Shown piece by piece: positions 36,601-49,200 of a stretch of 64,000 bases of DNA. The stretch is from Nectonema munidae (lineage: Eukaryota > Nematomorpha > Nectonematoida > Nectonematidae). Location: the NCBI GenBank assembly GCA_030549495.1, contig JAUIRK010000106.1, forward strand, positions 372,001-436,000, given 5' to 3'. How positions within the stretch are numbered: position 1 is the first letter of the stretch; the number at the start of each line of letters is the position of its first letter. Below the pieces are notes generated by a model. The model saw only the letters and a list, made by a program, of their open reading frames with translations. It searched no databases and had not been told where the DNA came from. The position numbers and the translations under genes are program-made.

Positions 36601-36657
36601 AAGGCATAATCTGACAACCTCGGGGCAATGGAAACAGCCTAACCAAGCCTCAAAGAG
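33629..36657. mobile_element. piggyBac-type MITE split by the 2.9-kb transposon
   Basis: TTAA (33625-33628) followed by CCCTTTGAGGACC opens the MITE. Its other end, TCAAAGAG before TTAA (36658-36661), lies immediately beyond the 2.9-kb element. Removing that element and one copy of its 8-base duplication restores a palindromic MITE of about 121 bases with the AATCGTCTGC-type core shared by the other copies. Confidence 0.75.
33742..36641 (-). mobile_element. 2.9-kb DNA transposon with unfamiliar hAT-like transposase
   Basis: Bounded by the 8-base duplication ACCAAGCC (33734-33741, 36642-36649), with inverted repeats TAGGGTGTTTCCCTTGCCCC (left) and TAGGCTGTTTCCATTGCCCC (right, complement). The minus strand codes one large protein in several pieces: TGCRLPTFKQVLLCYLSF (36190), a basic Lys-rich part (36019-35741), LNLHWDGKLLPTL (~35355), MVFDTTSLNTGRLSA (~35150), GRPFFGVPCRHHIGE (~35060), PGSISKARWM (~34745), FMNHLWYLCKEMAPISLF (~34450) and ERGVKLASDF (~34095). 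D-W-D, F-D-T-T-x-N-T and C-x-H-H suggest an RNase H-type core with a hAT-like C-x2-H. I have seen this domain order in invertebrate hypothetical proteins but cannot assign a superfamily. Several frame changes and stops are present. Confidence 0.75.
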
Positions 36658-37240
36658 TTAATAGCTTTTAGACAGCATGTCTCTACTCTTAAATGATAAC
36701 ACTTACTAAAAAATAAAAAATTTCAATGTGTGAAATTAGATATTAAATTAAAATGTAAAAACATGAGCTTGTCTACGTAAAAGCATGAGAATTCCTTCTA
36801 GGAGAGTAAAAATATAAGGCAGACGAAAGTATTTTCACCCACGTGATAAATTACGTCAGAATATGTGAGTGAAAAATTTACGAGACGAATGAGGGGTTTC
36901 TAAGCGCTCATAACATTAGTGAAGAAAAAAGAACAATCCGAGACGTGCGTCCCATAAAATTTACAAAAGAACACATTGATTTGTAATTATTGGATCAATA
37001 GATCAAATCTAATGAAATTGTCAAGTTTGTTCAATTCGAATATTGAACGATTTCACACGAAAAAATGCAACCTATTCATAATTACGTTTACTTACGAATT
37101 GGCAACTACATATAATTTAAATGGCAGCTACACAAGACGAGAGATACAGCCATCAAGAGACCTCGAATAAGGCAGTTTTGCATAAACAAATCCCTAAATT
37201 ATTGGGAAAAATATCGAAAGAAACAAAATAAGAAGATAAA

Positions 37241-40200
37241 TTACAAAGAAGTGTTGAGTATCTCAGTTCCACCAATCACAGCTTGTACAGGAGAGGAGAG
37301 ATTGTTGAAATTATTCACAGCTAAAACTTCTTCGTATGTTATGCCACCCACGATAAAGACTACGATCCTACTGGGTCTGTCAAAGAAAGAAAATACAAAA
37401 GCACACATTATAAATTCAGTAATCATTTGGGGGAGTGTATCTTTTAAAAAGTTATGCCAAAATTATTTGGAATGGAAGTTATACTGACTATAGAAATTTT
37501 TTGAGGCAGGCCAATATTTAAACTAAAATTGTTTGCACCATGCAGTCTTCTTTTCCCATGCTATCAAGTTTTTTGCCAAGGAATGGCCGAAGTAAAAAAA
37601 ACCTCAATTGTTTATGATACCTGGACTTAAAGAAAATTGGTATAGCAGCATGCCAATTTTTACAACAAAATTGTCTTGAGGCCTAAGTATTAATATGCAC
37701 TTCAAGAAAAGTTTATTAAACGAATTTTTTTAAAATACTCATTTGAACCGTAACCTGGCATAAAGCGGAATGGACATTTCTCCGAAAAAGTAAATACAAT
37801 TTGAGAGTTTTTGTAGACGTTGTTTTACTTCTTGCAAGTTTGTTGCGTGCTCATTTTTGTTTTCTTTTTCTATTCTTAACTTCTATAGACCAATTATGTG
37901 ATCATAAACGGTCTATAGAAGTTAAATTATCAAATGTATTATGATATGATATGACTGATTACAAATCTACACCTTAATTTTTGTTTTCTTTATTATTATT
38001 CATAAGTTATAAACGTAAATTATGTGATCAATAATTTTATCTACTAGAAGATACATGATAAATATGTTATGATATGACTATATTTTTATATATATTTATA
38101 GTTATGATATCAGTATGATTTTACTTTATCTTATTAAGTTTTAGTTTTTTAACATTAGAACAATATTATTTTATTGGTTGCAGAAGTCTAAAAAATGCCA
38201 AAATGTATTTACAATTTCCGTGAAATACCCGTCCTTCAAATGTTCATTCGGTGTACGGTTACTATTTATTCATTTTTAGAACTGGAAATTCCATTCTTCC
38301 AAGGTTTGAAAGAACTTAAAATTATTTGAATTTGTATATAGAAGGAAATTGTAGTAAAAAGGTCAAGAAAAGCCGGTGTGAAACACTCATCTCAGTTCCC
38401 ATCCCATATAATAAAAATGATCTGTTTTAAGTTTCAAAAAAACTCATTAAAAAGGACGATTAGTTTTCAGAGAAGTATTAAAAATTATTAAAGTTCGAAA
38501 ACATGCAAGCACCTATTATGTCTTCATCCTATATAGGGTAATCAAGATAGAGAAAGTTTTGTTGAGCAGGGTAAAGGATAGGAAGAAATAATTACCCATA
38601 TGATTCCTCAAAAAAGAGAGGACATTAAGTAATTTCAAAACTAAAATCAAGAAATCGCGTGCGACAGATGGATGTGGGTGGGATCAAATGGGTTGAAGTG
38701 TCAAGAAAAAATGAAGAATAAAACCTCTCAGATAGCAATGCAGAGGAACCAAAGTAGGGGTATGAAAGTTCATTGAGTTTTGATTTGTAAATGCTGTCCA
38801 GTATGTCGGAGAGTAGGGGGGTGTGTTGTGTGTAAATGTTTTCCACACCCTAAAAAACTACGCATGTGCAAATAAACGCGAAGAAGAAGCCAAAGGTATA
38901 ATTACCTTGATTCCTTTAAGATATTTCTGAGTCAAGGATAAATTACTTCGTCTTTCTTCGAAGCAGCTCTTGCTCACAAAGTTTTGTCCCCCAAATGCTA
39001 TTATTGAATGCAACAACTACAACCAAAATAAAATTTGCATTAAAAATGGAAAGAGATGAAAATGGAATGTTTGGCTGGCGTGTTTAAGGGGTAAGCCATT
39101 TCACATTTTTGAAAATTACTTTAGAATTAAGAGTGAACTTTTTATTAATTACGATAAAACAAATTTAAAATTACGAAGGTTTTTTTCAATTCGAAAAACA
39201 CAAAATTGTGATAGGGCAAAAGAAATATATTGGTTGTCCTACATCCCTTTTTGATATATTAAAGAATACATTTTTGAATCAGTAAATAAAAATAAAAAGT
39301 GAGCCAATAAATCTATAAATTTTGCTTATGGCATGAGATTACTTAATCCGTAAAATTTTCGAGACAGCCAATCAGCGAAAATTTCAAAAACTATGCTATA
39401 ACAATTGGTTAACGGCAAATAGAGTTAAATCAAAATAAATAAACGATGCACTATTAAAAAGTTATAAAAACACCCGTGAATCGATGAAAATAAGACAAAT
39501 TTTATGAATGTATCGAAAATATAATAAAAATTGCTTTACAAAATAATCCACATGTGCCAACTTCTCGAAACAAAAATAAAATTCCATAATATATCTCATG
39601 ATTGGTTGCCTATCACATGTAATAGATTTTTAAATGTTTTATTATTTTTTCCATAGCCTTCAAAGAAGCTAACATGACCCTAAAAACAATATATATTGTG
39701 GCGTAAGACTTTTTTAAGCATAACCCTCACATTTATCGCAATTCCTTGCAATCCATTCAAATTTTTCACAAAAGCGACAAAAAACCTGAATATTATGTAC
39801 ATTTGCGTAGTTTTGAATGGAAATAGAGTCGTTTGTGCATTGAGTACATTTATGTGTGTATTAAAATTTCTGTATTGATTGAAACAGAGATCATTATTAT
39901 AGGCAGTTTATATGATAGGTATATTTTGAATAATTTAAATGATGGTTATGCCTTGGATAATTTATATAAAGTATCTATGAATTTTAAATATAAAAAAACT
40001 AAAATTCTCTACTCACTATTGGCAAAGATACTTTTATTCTTTCCCACATATTCAATGCAAGAACATGGATCCAGTGCTGTAAATAAAATTTAAGTGACGA
40101 AAGAAACCGTACATGGAATGAAGAATCATAAATGTCTTGATTAAAAATACTCGATATTTTCTGCGCATTTGGAAGAAAATTATATCCTATTAAATCATCC

Positions 40201-43200
40201 TTTAAAAGGAGGGTGTTTCTTTGAAATAATGTCGTGTAAGGAGCGTTGTGTAAGAATACATTGGGAAAGAGTGATGTAGACAAACCTTGAGATCGCGTTC
40301 AGTCAAGCCACCTTTTCGTCTCAGCAAAGTGCTCAACTTGGAGATGTTTTGGCTGGAATTATTTTCAAAGTATAGCGCGTAGAGTAAGACGAGGACAAGT
40401 GCATTCTTGGGAGTGGTTTTCTCGTTCATAATCACTTTTTGAATTTGCTGAATTTAAAATGAAAAAGAGGAGTGTTACATTTGGCATGAATTTTTGTTAT
40501 TTTTATCTATTGCAAAAAGTACGGACAAGCAGGCAGCATGCTCAAATGTGTATGGCGCTGACATGTTTTGCTCGAGTTCAGATACTTCAAGAAGATTGTT
40601 TTCAGCGACTAGACGAGATAATTCACCCACCACCGCTATATGCTTGGAAACAGTGCCCGATAACTTTTTAAACTCCGGATAATTTTCTATAAATTTCTAA
40701 AAAAAGAAAAGAAAAAGAATTTAAGCCTTAAAAGTTTACATCAACGTCAAACCTTCATGTCAGCAATGGAGTCGACTTGTTGTTGGTTTTTCGTCTTCGT
40801 CTGATACTTTTCCAACAGTATTTTAATGTTCTGGCCAATTTCACCAAAATTCAGATACATATTCTATAAAAATTGGCATTTTAATTAAGGGGAAGAAATT
40901 TATTTAGCAGAAAAAAACGTATTCACAATGATTTTAAAATTCGTTCACTCATATTTACCATAATCAAAGCATAATAAATTAGGATAAAATATTATTATCA
41001 TTACCTAAATCAAATATGCAAAAATATAACACAGCACTGTTCGCTAGAATAAAAATCGTTTGCTTTAAGTGTATAAAAACTCGTTGAAAAAGAAAGTAGA
41101 CAAAAATTTTGGAAAGGGTTATTAACATATGTCCTAAAAAACAAAAAGGCAATATTTTATTTCTAGTCGAATTTTTTCTATTTTAAACAAATTTTGAATT
41201 ATGAGAAAAAGGGCGTCACTAATATATTTGATGTTATTTAGACATTAGGTAAACTTAAATAGTGCCGCACTTTTGAGAAAATGTATGATTTTTGACAAAA
41301 CTGTTAAATTATGATTGAAATTTTGTTCAATTTTTAAGTACTAGTTTTGAGGATTATTTTTAATAACACTTTCAGGCATTAGTTTTCCAAACTTTGCCAT
41401 CTACTTTCTTTTAAAAGGAGTTTTTATATAACTTAAAGCAACGATTTTTATCCAATTGGGCACGGTTGTCCCATTTTGCATGAAAAGGTTAAAACAAAGA
41501 CTATAACAGATTATTTTAAAAAAATAAATATCATTCAAATCAAGTTTCGTTTAGATAAGGTTTACAACGTTTTCTATTCTAGAGACTCTCAAAAAATATT
41601 AAATATATACCAAGTGCAAATTTAATACGTTTTATGAAAATAAAGAAGTTAAATGTGAACATTTCAAATCAGAATCGAAGTAGGCAATTTAAATATCGTA
41701 AAAATAAGTTCACAACAGATATGTCTTTTAAAAATTTAATCAAATAAATACATTTTTTTTTAAATAAAATTAAATAGGGGAATAATAGTGATATATATAT
41801 GTATGCCATATTTATTTATTTATATTAATCCTTATCTTATACTTCTATACATTATGTATGTTTTCTTATTGTTTTTATTTTACGTGCGTGTGTTATATAA
41901 TAATCTTATCTTACTATACACTTCATCCTTTGTTATATTGCTCTTAATCTTAGTTATATATGTATGTATGCATTGCCTTATTAACTTGGTATCTCCTTTA
42001 ACGCAAAGATTGCTTATCCTCAAAATCATCACCCCCTTAACACAAAGATTGTTTATCCCCAACGTTCTCATTACCTTTACATCTCATTCTCATTATTTTA
42101 TTATTTATATATTTGCTTTGAAAAAGGAGTTTATACTCGGAAACTAGTCAGCAAAAATCAACAATAAAGTGTCCAATTTTTACAATCTTTTATATTTGTC
42201 ATAATTATTTCACCTCAAGTGCCAGATTTTATTTCAAAATAAATAAAAACTTGTGAATTAAAATCAATCCTAAATTAAAGATCGAATGATCCAGTCTCCT
42301 TCTTTGTTATAGTTTCTTAATTTAATCTAATTATTGATATCAAAATTTTTAAGTTTGAAATAAGTATTTTCTATGCTTTTCTTGTTTACGATTTCTTTCA
42401 AATTTGATGAAACAAAATAATTAGAAGGAAAGAAGGACACAGATTGGGAGCGGTTCAAATAAGGATTGATTTTAAGTCACTTGAGTAAATTCTTGAAAGA
42501 CGCATCATTTTTTACACTTATACCTCATCTTATCTAATCTAAAATTGTCTACTCTGATAAACGTATACATTTTTCGATTCTTCTATCGAACATTTTTCCG
42601 CTTCTATTTTGTATTTTTTTTAATTTTTAATATAACTTTTTATTTCTTTTAAAAAAGATAAAATAGAAGTGAAAAAAGATAAAAAGAGAATTTTATCGTA
42701 GTTCCTGGAAAAGGAGACAAACGATTATTATTTTAGCACCCAAAACAGCAATGCTAATTCCTGTAACACTAAAATTTCTTTAACTATAAACACTTAAAGC
42801 AGGAATTTTTAGGTATCTTATAGCGATTGTAGTAGGTGGAAAAGAATTTTAATGATGTCATTAAAAACTCTTCTCATGGTAAAACTCAAAAAGGTATATT
42901 TAATTAAGATCTGTAATATCTGAAACATGGCATTCATTTTTTAAAATTATTCTATAAAAATGGTGTTTAAAATGTTTCCAGTGATGAACGGTCAAATTAG
43001 CGAAGGCACTAAACAAAGCAGTTACAGTGTTCATGGGTAGGGCAAAACTGAATTGCTTGAACCGGGCGGCAATGAAACTTTTCCGTCTGCGCGTCGCATA
43101 GGCATATCAGGGTCGTAATATAGATGTGCTAACTTTTCAAAATCACAATCTCTTCTTTTTTCATAACTCCTTTACATTTTAAATTCCCTGCAGGAAGCTG

Positions 43201-46200
43201 AAATTTGACATTTTTCTCAGAATTCTTTCCATTGTTCAATATCAAAACGAATGGCACGGTATGGAATTGAACACGCGATGACCCAATCAAAAGCTACGTT
43301 TTAACATATAGTGCAATCTGTCGACGAAGTTGAAATAAGATCCTAATCGCACATATCAAAACAAATATTATACCAAATACTAATTTTTTGCCATGATATC
43401 TAAATATGAAGGTAAAATCTATTTTATACAAAAGGAGCAGTGATTAACAAACAGTTTTGCCCCTTCAAACACATTAGTCAACTTTTTATAACAAATCTAG
43501 TCGACCCATAGCAGTGCCTCAGTGGGACGAAAAGATTAGCCCGTATCATTGAGCTTCTAAAGTTGAAACTGTAAAAAATCATCTAAAAACTCCTAAATGA
43601 GGAAAGAGTATTTGAGTTTTTTTTACATTTTGAGGAGCAATGTAACACCAGTGTCACAAGAAATGAAAATCGCCTACTTCGAATATATAAAAATTTCATT
43701 GGAAAAGAAGACAGGCGATTACTCCTCAAACGGTTAAGAACACGTAGATAAAGTATGAAGAACTTACTTCAGAGAAGAATTCATCAAAAAGAGATGACAA
43801 CACAACTTCTTGTAAGTCTACTGGAATGTTGGGTGCTGTTGATAAATTGACTCTGTCATTTTTAATGCCTAAAAGTTGATGCACCATCGCTTGGTACGTC
43901 CACTAAGATGAAAGTGTATTTGGGGGAAGGGAAAGTGAAGAAAGAGGGGTTACTTGATTTAGAAGCGGCGTGACAGCATCGTACCTCCTATCCATGATGA
44001 GGAGTAAGGGAGTATCTGATTGGCGAAAGTCAAACAACTCACTTTCCTTAGACAGCAACTTCTAATTAGTCAAAGTGAAGGAATGACAGCTCTACAACAC
44101 TTCAGAGAAAGCGTAAAGAATACGTGAAAATTTTCAGCGAGTTTCAAACACATTTCAGAATTTCCTTGGTACTTGATTGCAGGGCGCAGTCGTAATGCTA
44201 GGCATAACGCTGTTAAACCATCTACACTTCTCTTTAAGGATCTGGGAATCCATTTCGCATTCTATAAAGAAATAAAACATTTCATTAACATATAATACCC
44301 CACGTAAAGAAACTAAAGCCTCAAAATTTAATCAATAGTAGAAAATAAAGATATTTTTGGATAGACATTCGAAAATATCTATCTTCATATTAAATATTAC
44401 GATGTGTTATAGTTATCACCAAAAAAGTTATTCTTTCTAAAATGATAATGAAGATGATGATGATGATAATGAAGAAAACTAGCTTACAACACACATACAT
44501 GAATACTAAACAAAAAGCAGCAGCGACACTCAACATCATCCAAACCTTTGTTGCTCTAGATGGGGCAAATACAAAGGAACAAAGTCATCTCATTACAAAA
44601 CTAATTTTAGAATACGGGTCTACGGTAAGGGCCTATTCTCTCAGACACAAACATCAACAAACTTCAAACAATCCAAAACAGAGCTTTACGTGCTTCTTCA
44701 GGACACACATCCACCCTAAAATTCAACAACTACACGGTGAAACTTTACTCCTTCCATTAAACACACACACCAACATCCACACATCCCCAACGTCAGAGCA
44801 AAAGCTGCCAACACTCTATACCCCCTCAATCACCTATTATACCACACTTTTCAACCACATAGACATATTAAAAATGCAGCTTCCACGTAAAAACCAACTA
44901 TCCCCTATCACACATATCAAAACAAATAGTATACCCCTGACCAAACAGGCTTAAACAAAAACATCTATACACAAACTATCTCAAACTACATAAGTACATT
45001 ACACCCAAACAACACAATAAACAAGTCCTCCCCCTCCCTTCAGAGATTAACACACAAGAAACACAATTTAACACACATACTTGTCATGCACTCACACAAC
45101 TCAGAGTTAATAAATCCCCACTTCTTCTAGAATAAACGCACAAAATTAACCCTTCTACCCACAACACAGCAAAATGTCATCCTCACAACACTAGGTACCT
45201 CTTTATATGTTCACGCTTCTCACACCAAAAGATCTATGGACCAACCAGGCCGCTGTTAATAGCCTGCTTGCAAAGTCGAGCGATGGTCCCGCGACCAAGT
45301 TTAAAGAAGCGACTACCAACGAACAACTGACGCCCAGAAGCAGTCCGTTGGAGGCGAACAACAACAAAAAGATGGTGATGATGATATTAATGGCAATTTA
45401 CAACACGGCGTAAAATGTACTTCATAAGAATGCGGAATGTTCAGATAAAATGCGCAAGACGCTATTGGAATGAAGTCGGCAAAGCATTCCTATAAAATTA
45501 AAAACATGAGTTATGTGTCCTTTGAATATTAAATAATGTTGCGTCTCGATACTTGTATATCACGAATAACTTCAAGCCTATCAGATTGAGCCAAAACCTT
45601 TATATCACTTTTACTGATGATGTTTGTGAAATCTGTAAAAAAAAAGTTAGTATATCTTAAAAATTCGATTATTCCATATTAAACTATCACTGAAATATTT
45701 TGATAAGTCAGCATATTCTACTATTTAATCCACTATACCTGAAATGCAACTACAATATCCAAAATTAAATTTTTGATTTTAACTAGTGATGGTATTCCGT
45801 GAAGAATAACCAATTATATTAACCTGCGAATAAGACTGACTAATTCACCGTAAGCGAACCGTAATTAATCCAACTCGCAAAACATTTTGCAAATCATAAT
45901 AAATTTAGAATATATAAATACTTTTAAGCTATTGTAATAAAATGTGTTGTGTAGGGGGCATTCCTTTTAAATGTCATTGCATAATCTCATTTCATGTTGT
46001 GGTACCTGTAAATACCTTCTAATAAAATTGCGTTTGCTTTATGTGACGAACGATTTTGTATCTTAAGTATATTTATGGAGTCAAAATTTAACCCAAATTA
46101 ACTTCATCCAAAAATCGTAAGGGAATAGGATATTAACCCATTTACGGCCAATGTTCCTATTTTGGAACATAAGTAATTTCATCTTCGTCTGCTTTTTTCA

Positions 46201-49200
46201 ATGACTTTGAATATAAATCGTCTGCGTTTTTTTTAGATATCGTCTGCTTTGCTTGGCCTTAAATGGGTTAAAGGAACATTTTATTTGAAAACAGACAATA
46301 TATTTCACAACGACTACGTTCTTTATCAAGTTGTATATTATATTATATGACTACCCTTTATACTATGATCTTCATCATTCCTTCTTTATACCACTTGATA
46401 AAGGAACGTAGTCGTTCTGAAATATATTGTTTCTTTTCAAATAAAGTGTTCCTTTAATATCCTATTCCCTTACGATTTTTGTATATTTTCTTACACAATG
46501 GAACACACACTTAAAAGATATTAAGCAAGGAATTAACTGGTCAAGGAAAATATGGTTAATTACACGGATTAGTTTTAACTTACCCAGGCTTCAAGCGGAT
46601 AATACTCTTTTCAAAGAGGTGCCTTGAAGCGTGCCTCATGAATTTGCTATACGATGGAAGAAATTCACGACCTCAATCCAAAATTAAATTTTTGGTTTTA
46701 ATACACTTTTTCAAGGAAGGACCCGGGAGCCTGAGTGCCTGACCCAAGAAGAACTTTGGCTAAAGAATTTCATGAATTCACTTAATTCAATACGAAATAC
46801 TTTTCCTTCGTATGCTTGCTTTCTATATTTTATGGGTGAAAAATAAAAATAAGTTTAAAAAATTTTTAACATCAAAATTTTCATCTCGTGTATCATCATG
46901 CGCCCAAACAAAGTTAGGATATATCCGTGCAACTGCTTTTCAGCCTTTTTCACTCGATTCCTCGCTTTATAGTTTAAACATTCTCCTGGCTCACAATTAT
47001 CATATTTGTAATATTGGGTTTTATCCAACCAAATATTCTTTATATGTTCATCATATGAAAGCTTAACAATCTTTATACAGTATTTTTTAATGCCTTATAT
47101 TAATTTGACTTAAAAAAGAAGTGTTCCAAAGTTTTAATTTATTAGGGGTTAAAGAAAATAAAAGATTGATTTCAATATGTGCGGCACATTAGATCCGAGA
47201 AAAAGCGGACGCCAATAAGTAATTTAATATAAGGGCATTTAAAGCCTTTGAGGATGAGAATTTAAGACGAATCCGTCTTCTTTCATTGTCAATCGAATTT
47301 TATACATTAAAGCAAACGATTTTCGTTTCCTTCAGAGACTGGTGTCACGCCGGCCACCAAAGGGTTTAAATAAAAAATCATACGCATCCTTGAAAAAGAT
47401 CTTTATGGGATCTAATGCGTTAGAATCACTGTAAAAATTATGTAGGACAAGACTACGTTTCTGTCTTGGAGCCCACAGTTTGACAAGCGCCGAGTTAAAA
47501 AGTATTCTTCCCAATTTTGAAGGAGACGCGACTAGCGAGTAGGAATGGCCCAGTTTGGAGTAAATCTTTTTAGGCGCAGTAAAATAAGGGCTGAGAAATT
47601 ACCTAACTAACTAACTAATCCACTAACTGACTAACTAACTCAAAAATAATAAAACTGTTCTAAAGTCTTTCATTATTCAAAATAATCAATTTCATTAATT
47701 CTTGACTAAACGTAGGCATTTAAAAGGTTTAGAAATGAGAATGTGAAGATTCAAAGCTTTCTTACAGATGAAATAGGAGCCGTAGTTTGGGGTAAGAAGT
47801 TCAGATGCTAATAAGCGAAAATTATCTTCAGTTGGGCGCAAAATAGCGATGCACTTGAGCAAGCCCATCTGATCTTTGCACTTGTTTTCCAAATTCTCAA
47901 ATAAATACACTTCTCTTTGCAGTATTTCTGACTTTGAGAAGGATACAGTTATGCAGCCAGTCTAATAAAATATTGTTAACATTAAATTAGCCACGATCTA
48001 AACAAGGGATGTATAAAATCAAAAGAAAGTATCACTGAAAATGCAATAATTAAACACAAAAATTTGAAAATTTGTAACAAACTTCCCATATTAGAGATTT
48101 GTGGGACGAACAAAACTCCTAAAGATAACTAAGAAAACTTGTTTTTTTGAATTAAGATATTGTGAGACTTTGAAAATAAATAATAAAATTTTCGGATCAA
48201 GTGTAGAATCTGACTCCAAAAAAATCAAGTGAAGAATCTGACTCCAGAAGTTCGTGTTAGTAAAACAGGTAGAGTGATTTAATTTGAGTTAGTATTAACA
48301 AAATTTGATTTAATAGAGTTAGTATTAACAAAACCTGATTTTAATTTTAAAATTAGTATTATATACATTACGTGTAAATGTTTATAATCAATAAAAATTT
48401 TAATTGAAAATACTGATTAAATTGAAAAACATTATCAAATTTGATATTGTGAAATTGGCGAGCATAAATTTTCAAAAAAGGTTTCCCCATATCTATCTCT
48501 CCAAATCATCTCGAATATGTATGATTCTAACATATTTTTTCTACATCCTTTCGTCTTTTTGACTTTATGTTTTTTTCTTCCCCAATAAGATTATATCGAT
48601 TCTGTGTGAACCCCCGTGTTCTTATCAACAAAATTGAGAGAATGATTTACAGTTTTATGATTTAGGTTCAATTTTTTTTGTATTCTTGAATAAGATCTCC
48701 ACTGATCAGAATGGATTGTAGTTCCCGGTCTTAAGACTTTTTGAATAATTGTCAAAAGTATGTTGGCTGTTCTGTCTTTTACTATCTCCATATATCCAAC
48801 ACAAGGATGAAAAGAGGTATCAACCAGACCAAAAATCCATATAGTTTTTTATGGAACTTTTCCTTTATGAAATTTAACTATGTGAAAAGCGTAACTCATC
48901 AATTTCAACAATTTTGCCTGCCCCTTCCAGTTTATTTTTAACCATATAATTTTTACAAATTTCTCTTAAAAAACTAAACAAATCTATTAGTTTTTCGAGA
49001 AACTGAAGCTATTAAAAGTTGTATTTTAAACAGAAATTTCCAAGCTCCATAAATACATGACATGTAGCCACTGACTTAATTTTAAATTTGATTTGGTAAA
49101 AAAAAAATTTTGCTTATAGACTTTGATGTTTTATATATTTCACAATTTTTATTATTACATTTCCATTGATATCGATCTTTTATTCCAATTCATCGGTTAA

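Noticed and set aside
40459-40682. Plus-strand open frames at 40.5 kb, and likewise at 22170-22388 in PRIMPOL
   Set aside because: Antisense shadows of a VPS45 exon and of PRIMPOL.
41788-42147. 119-residue hydrophobic open frame
   Set aside because: AT-rich intron composition gives Ile/Leu/Tyr/Phe runs; no recognised membrane protein features.
45207-45413. Open frames considered as a VPS45 exon on the minus strand
   Set aside because: VPS45 splices from 45421 to 44261 in phase; the plus strand here reads [13 protein letters not shown], the tail of a LINE ORF2.
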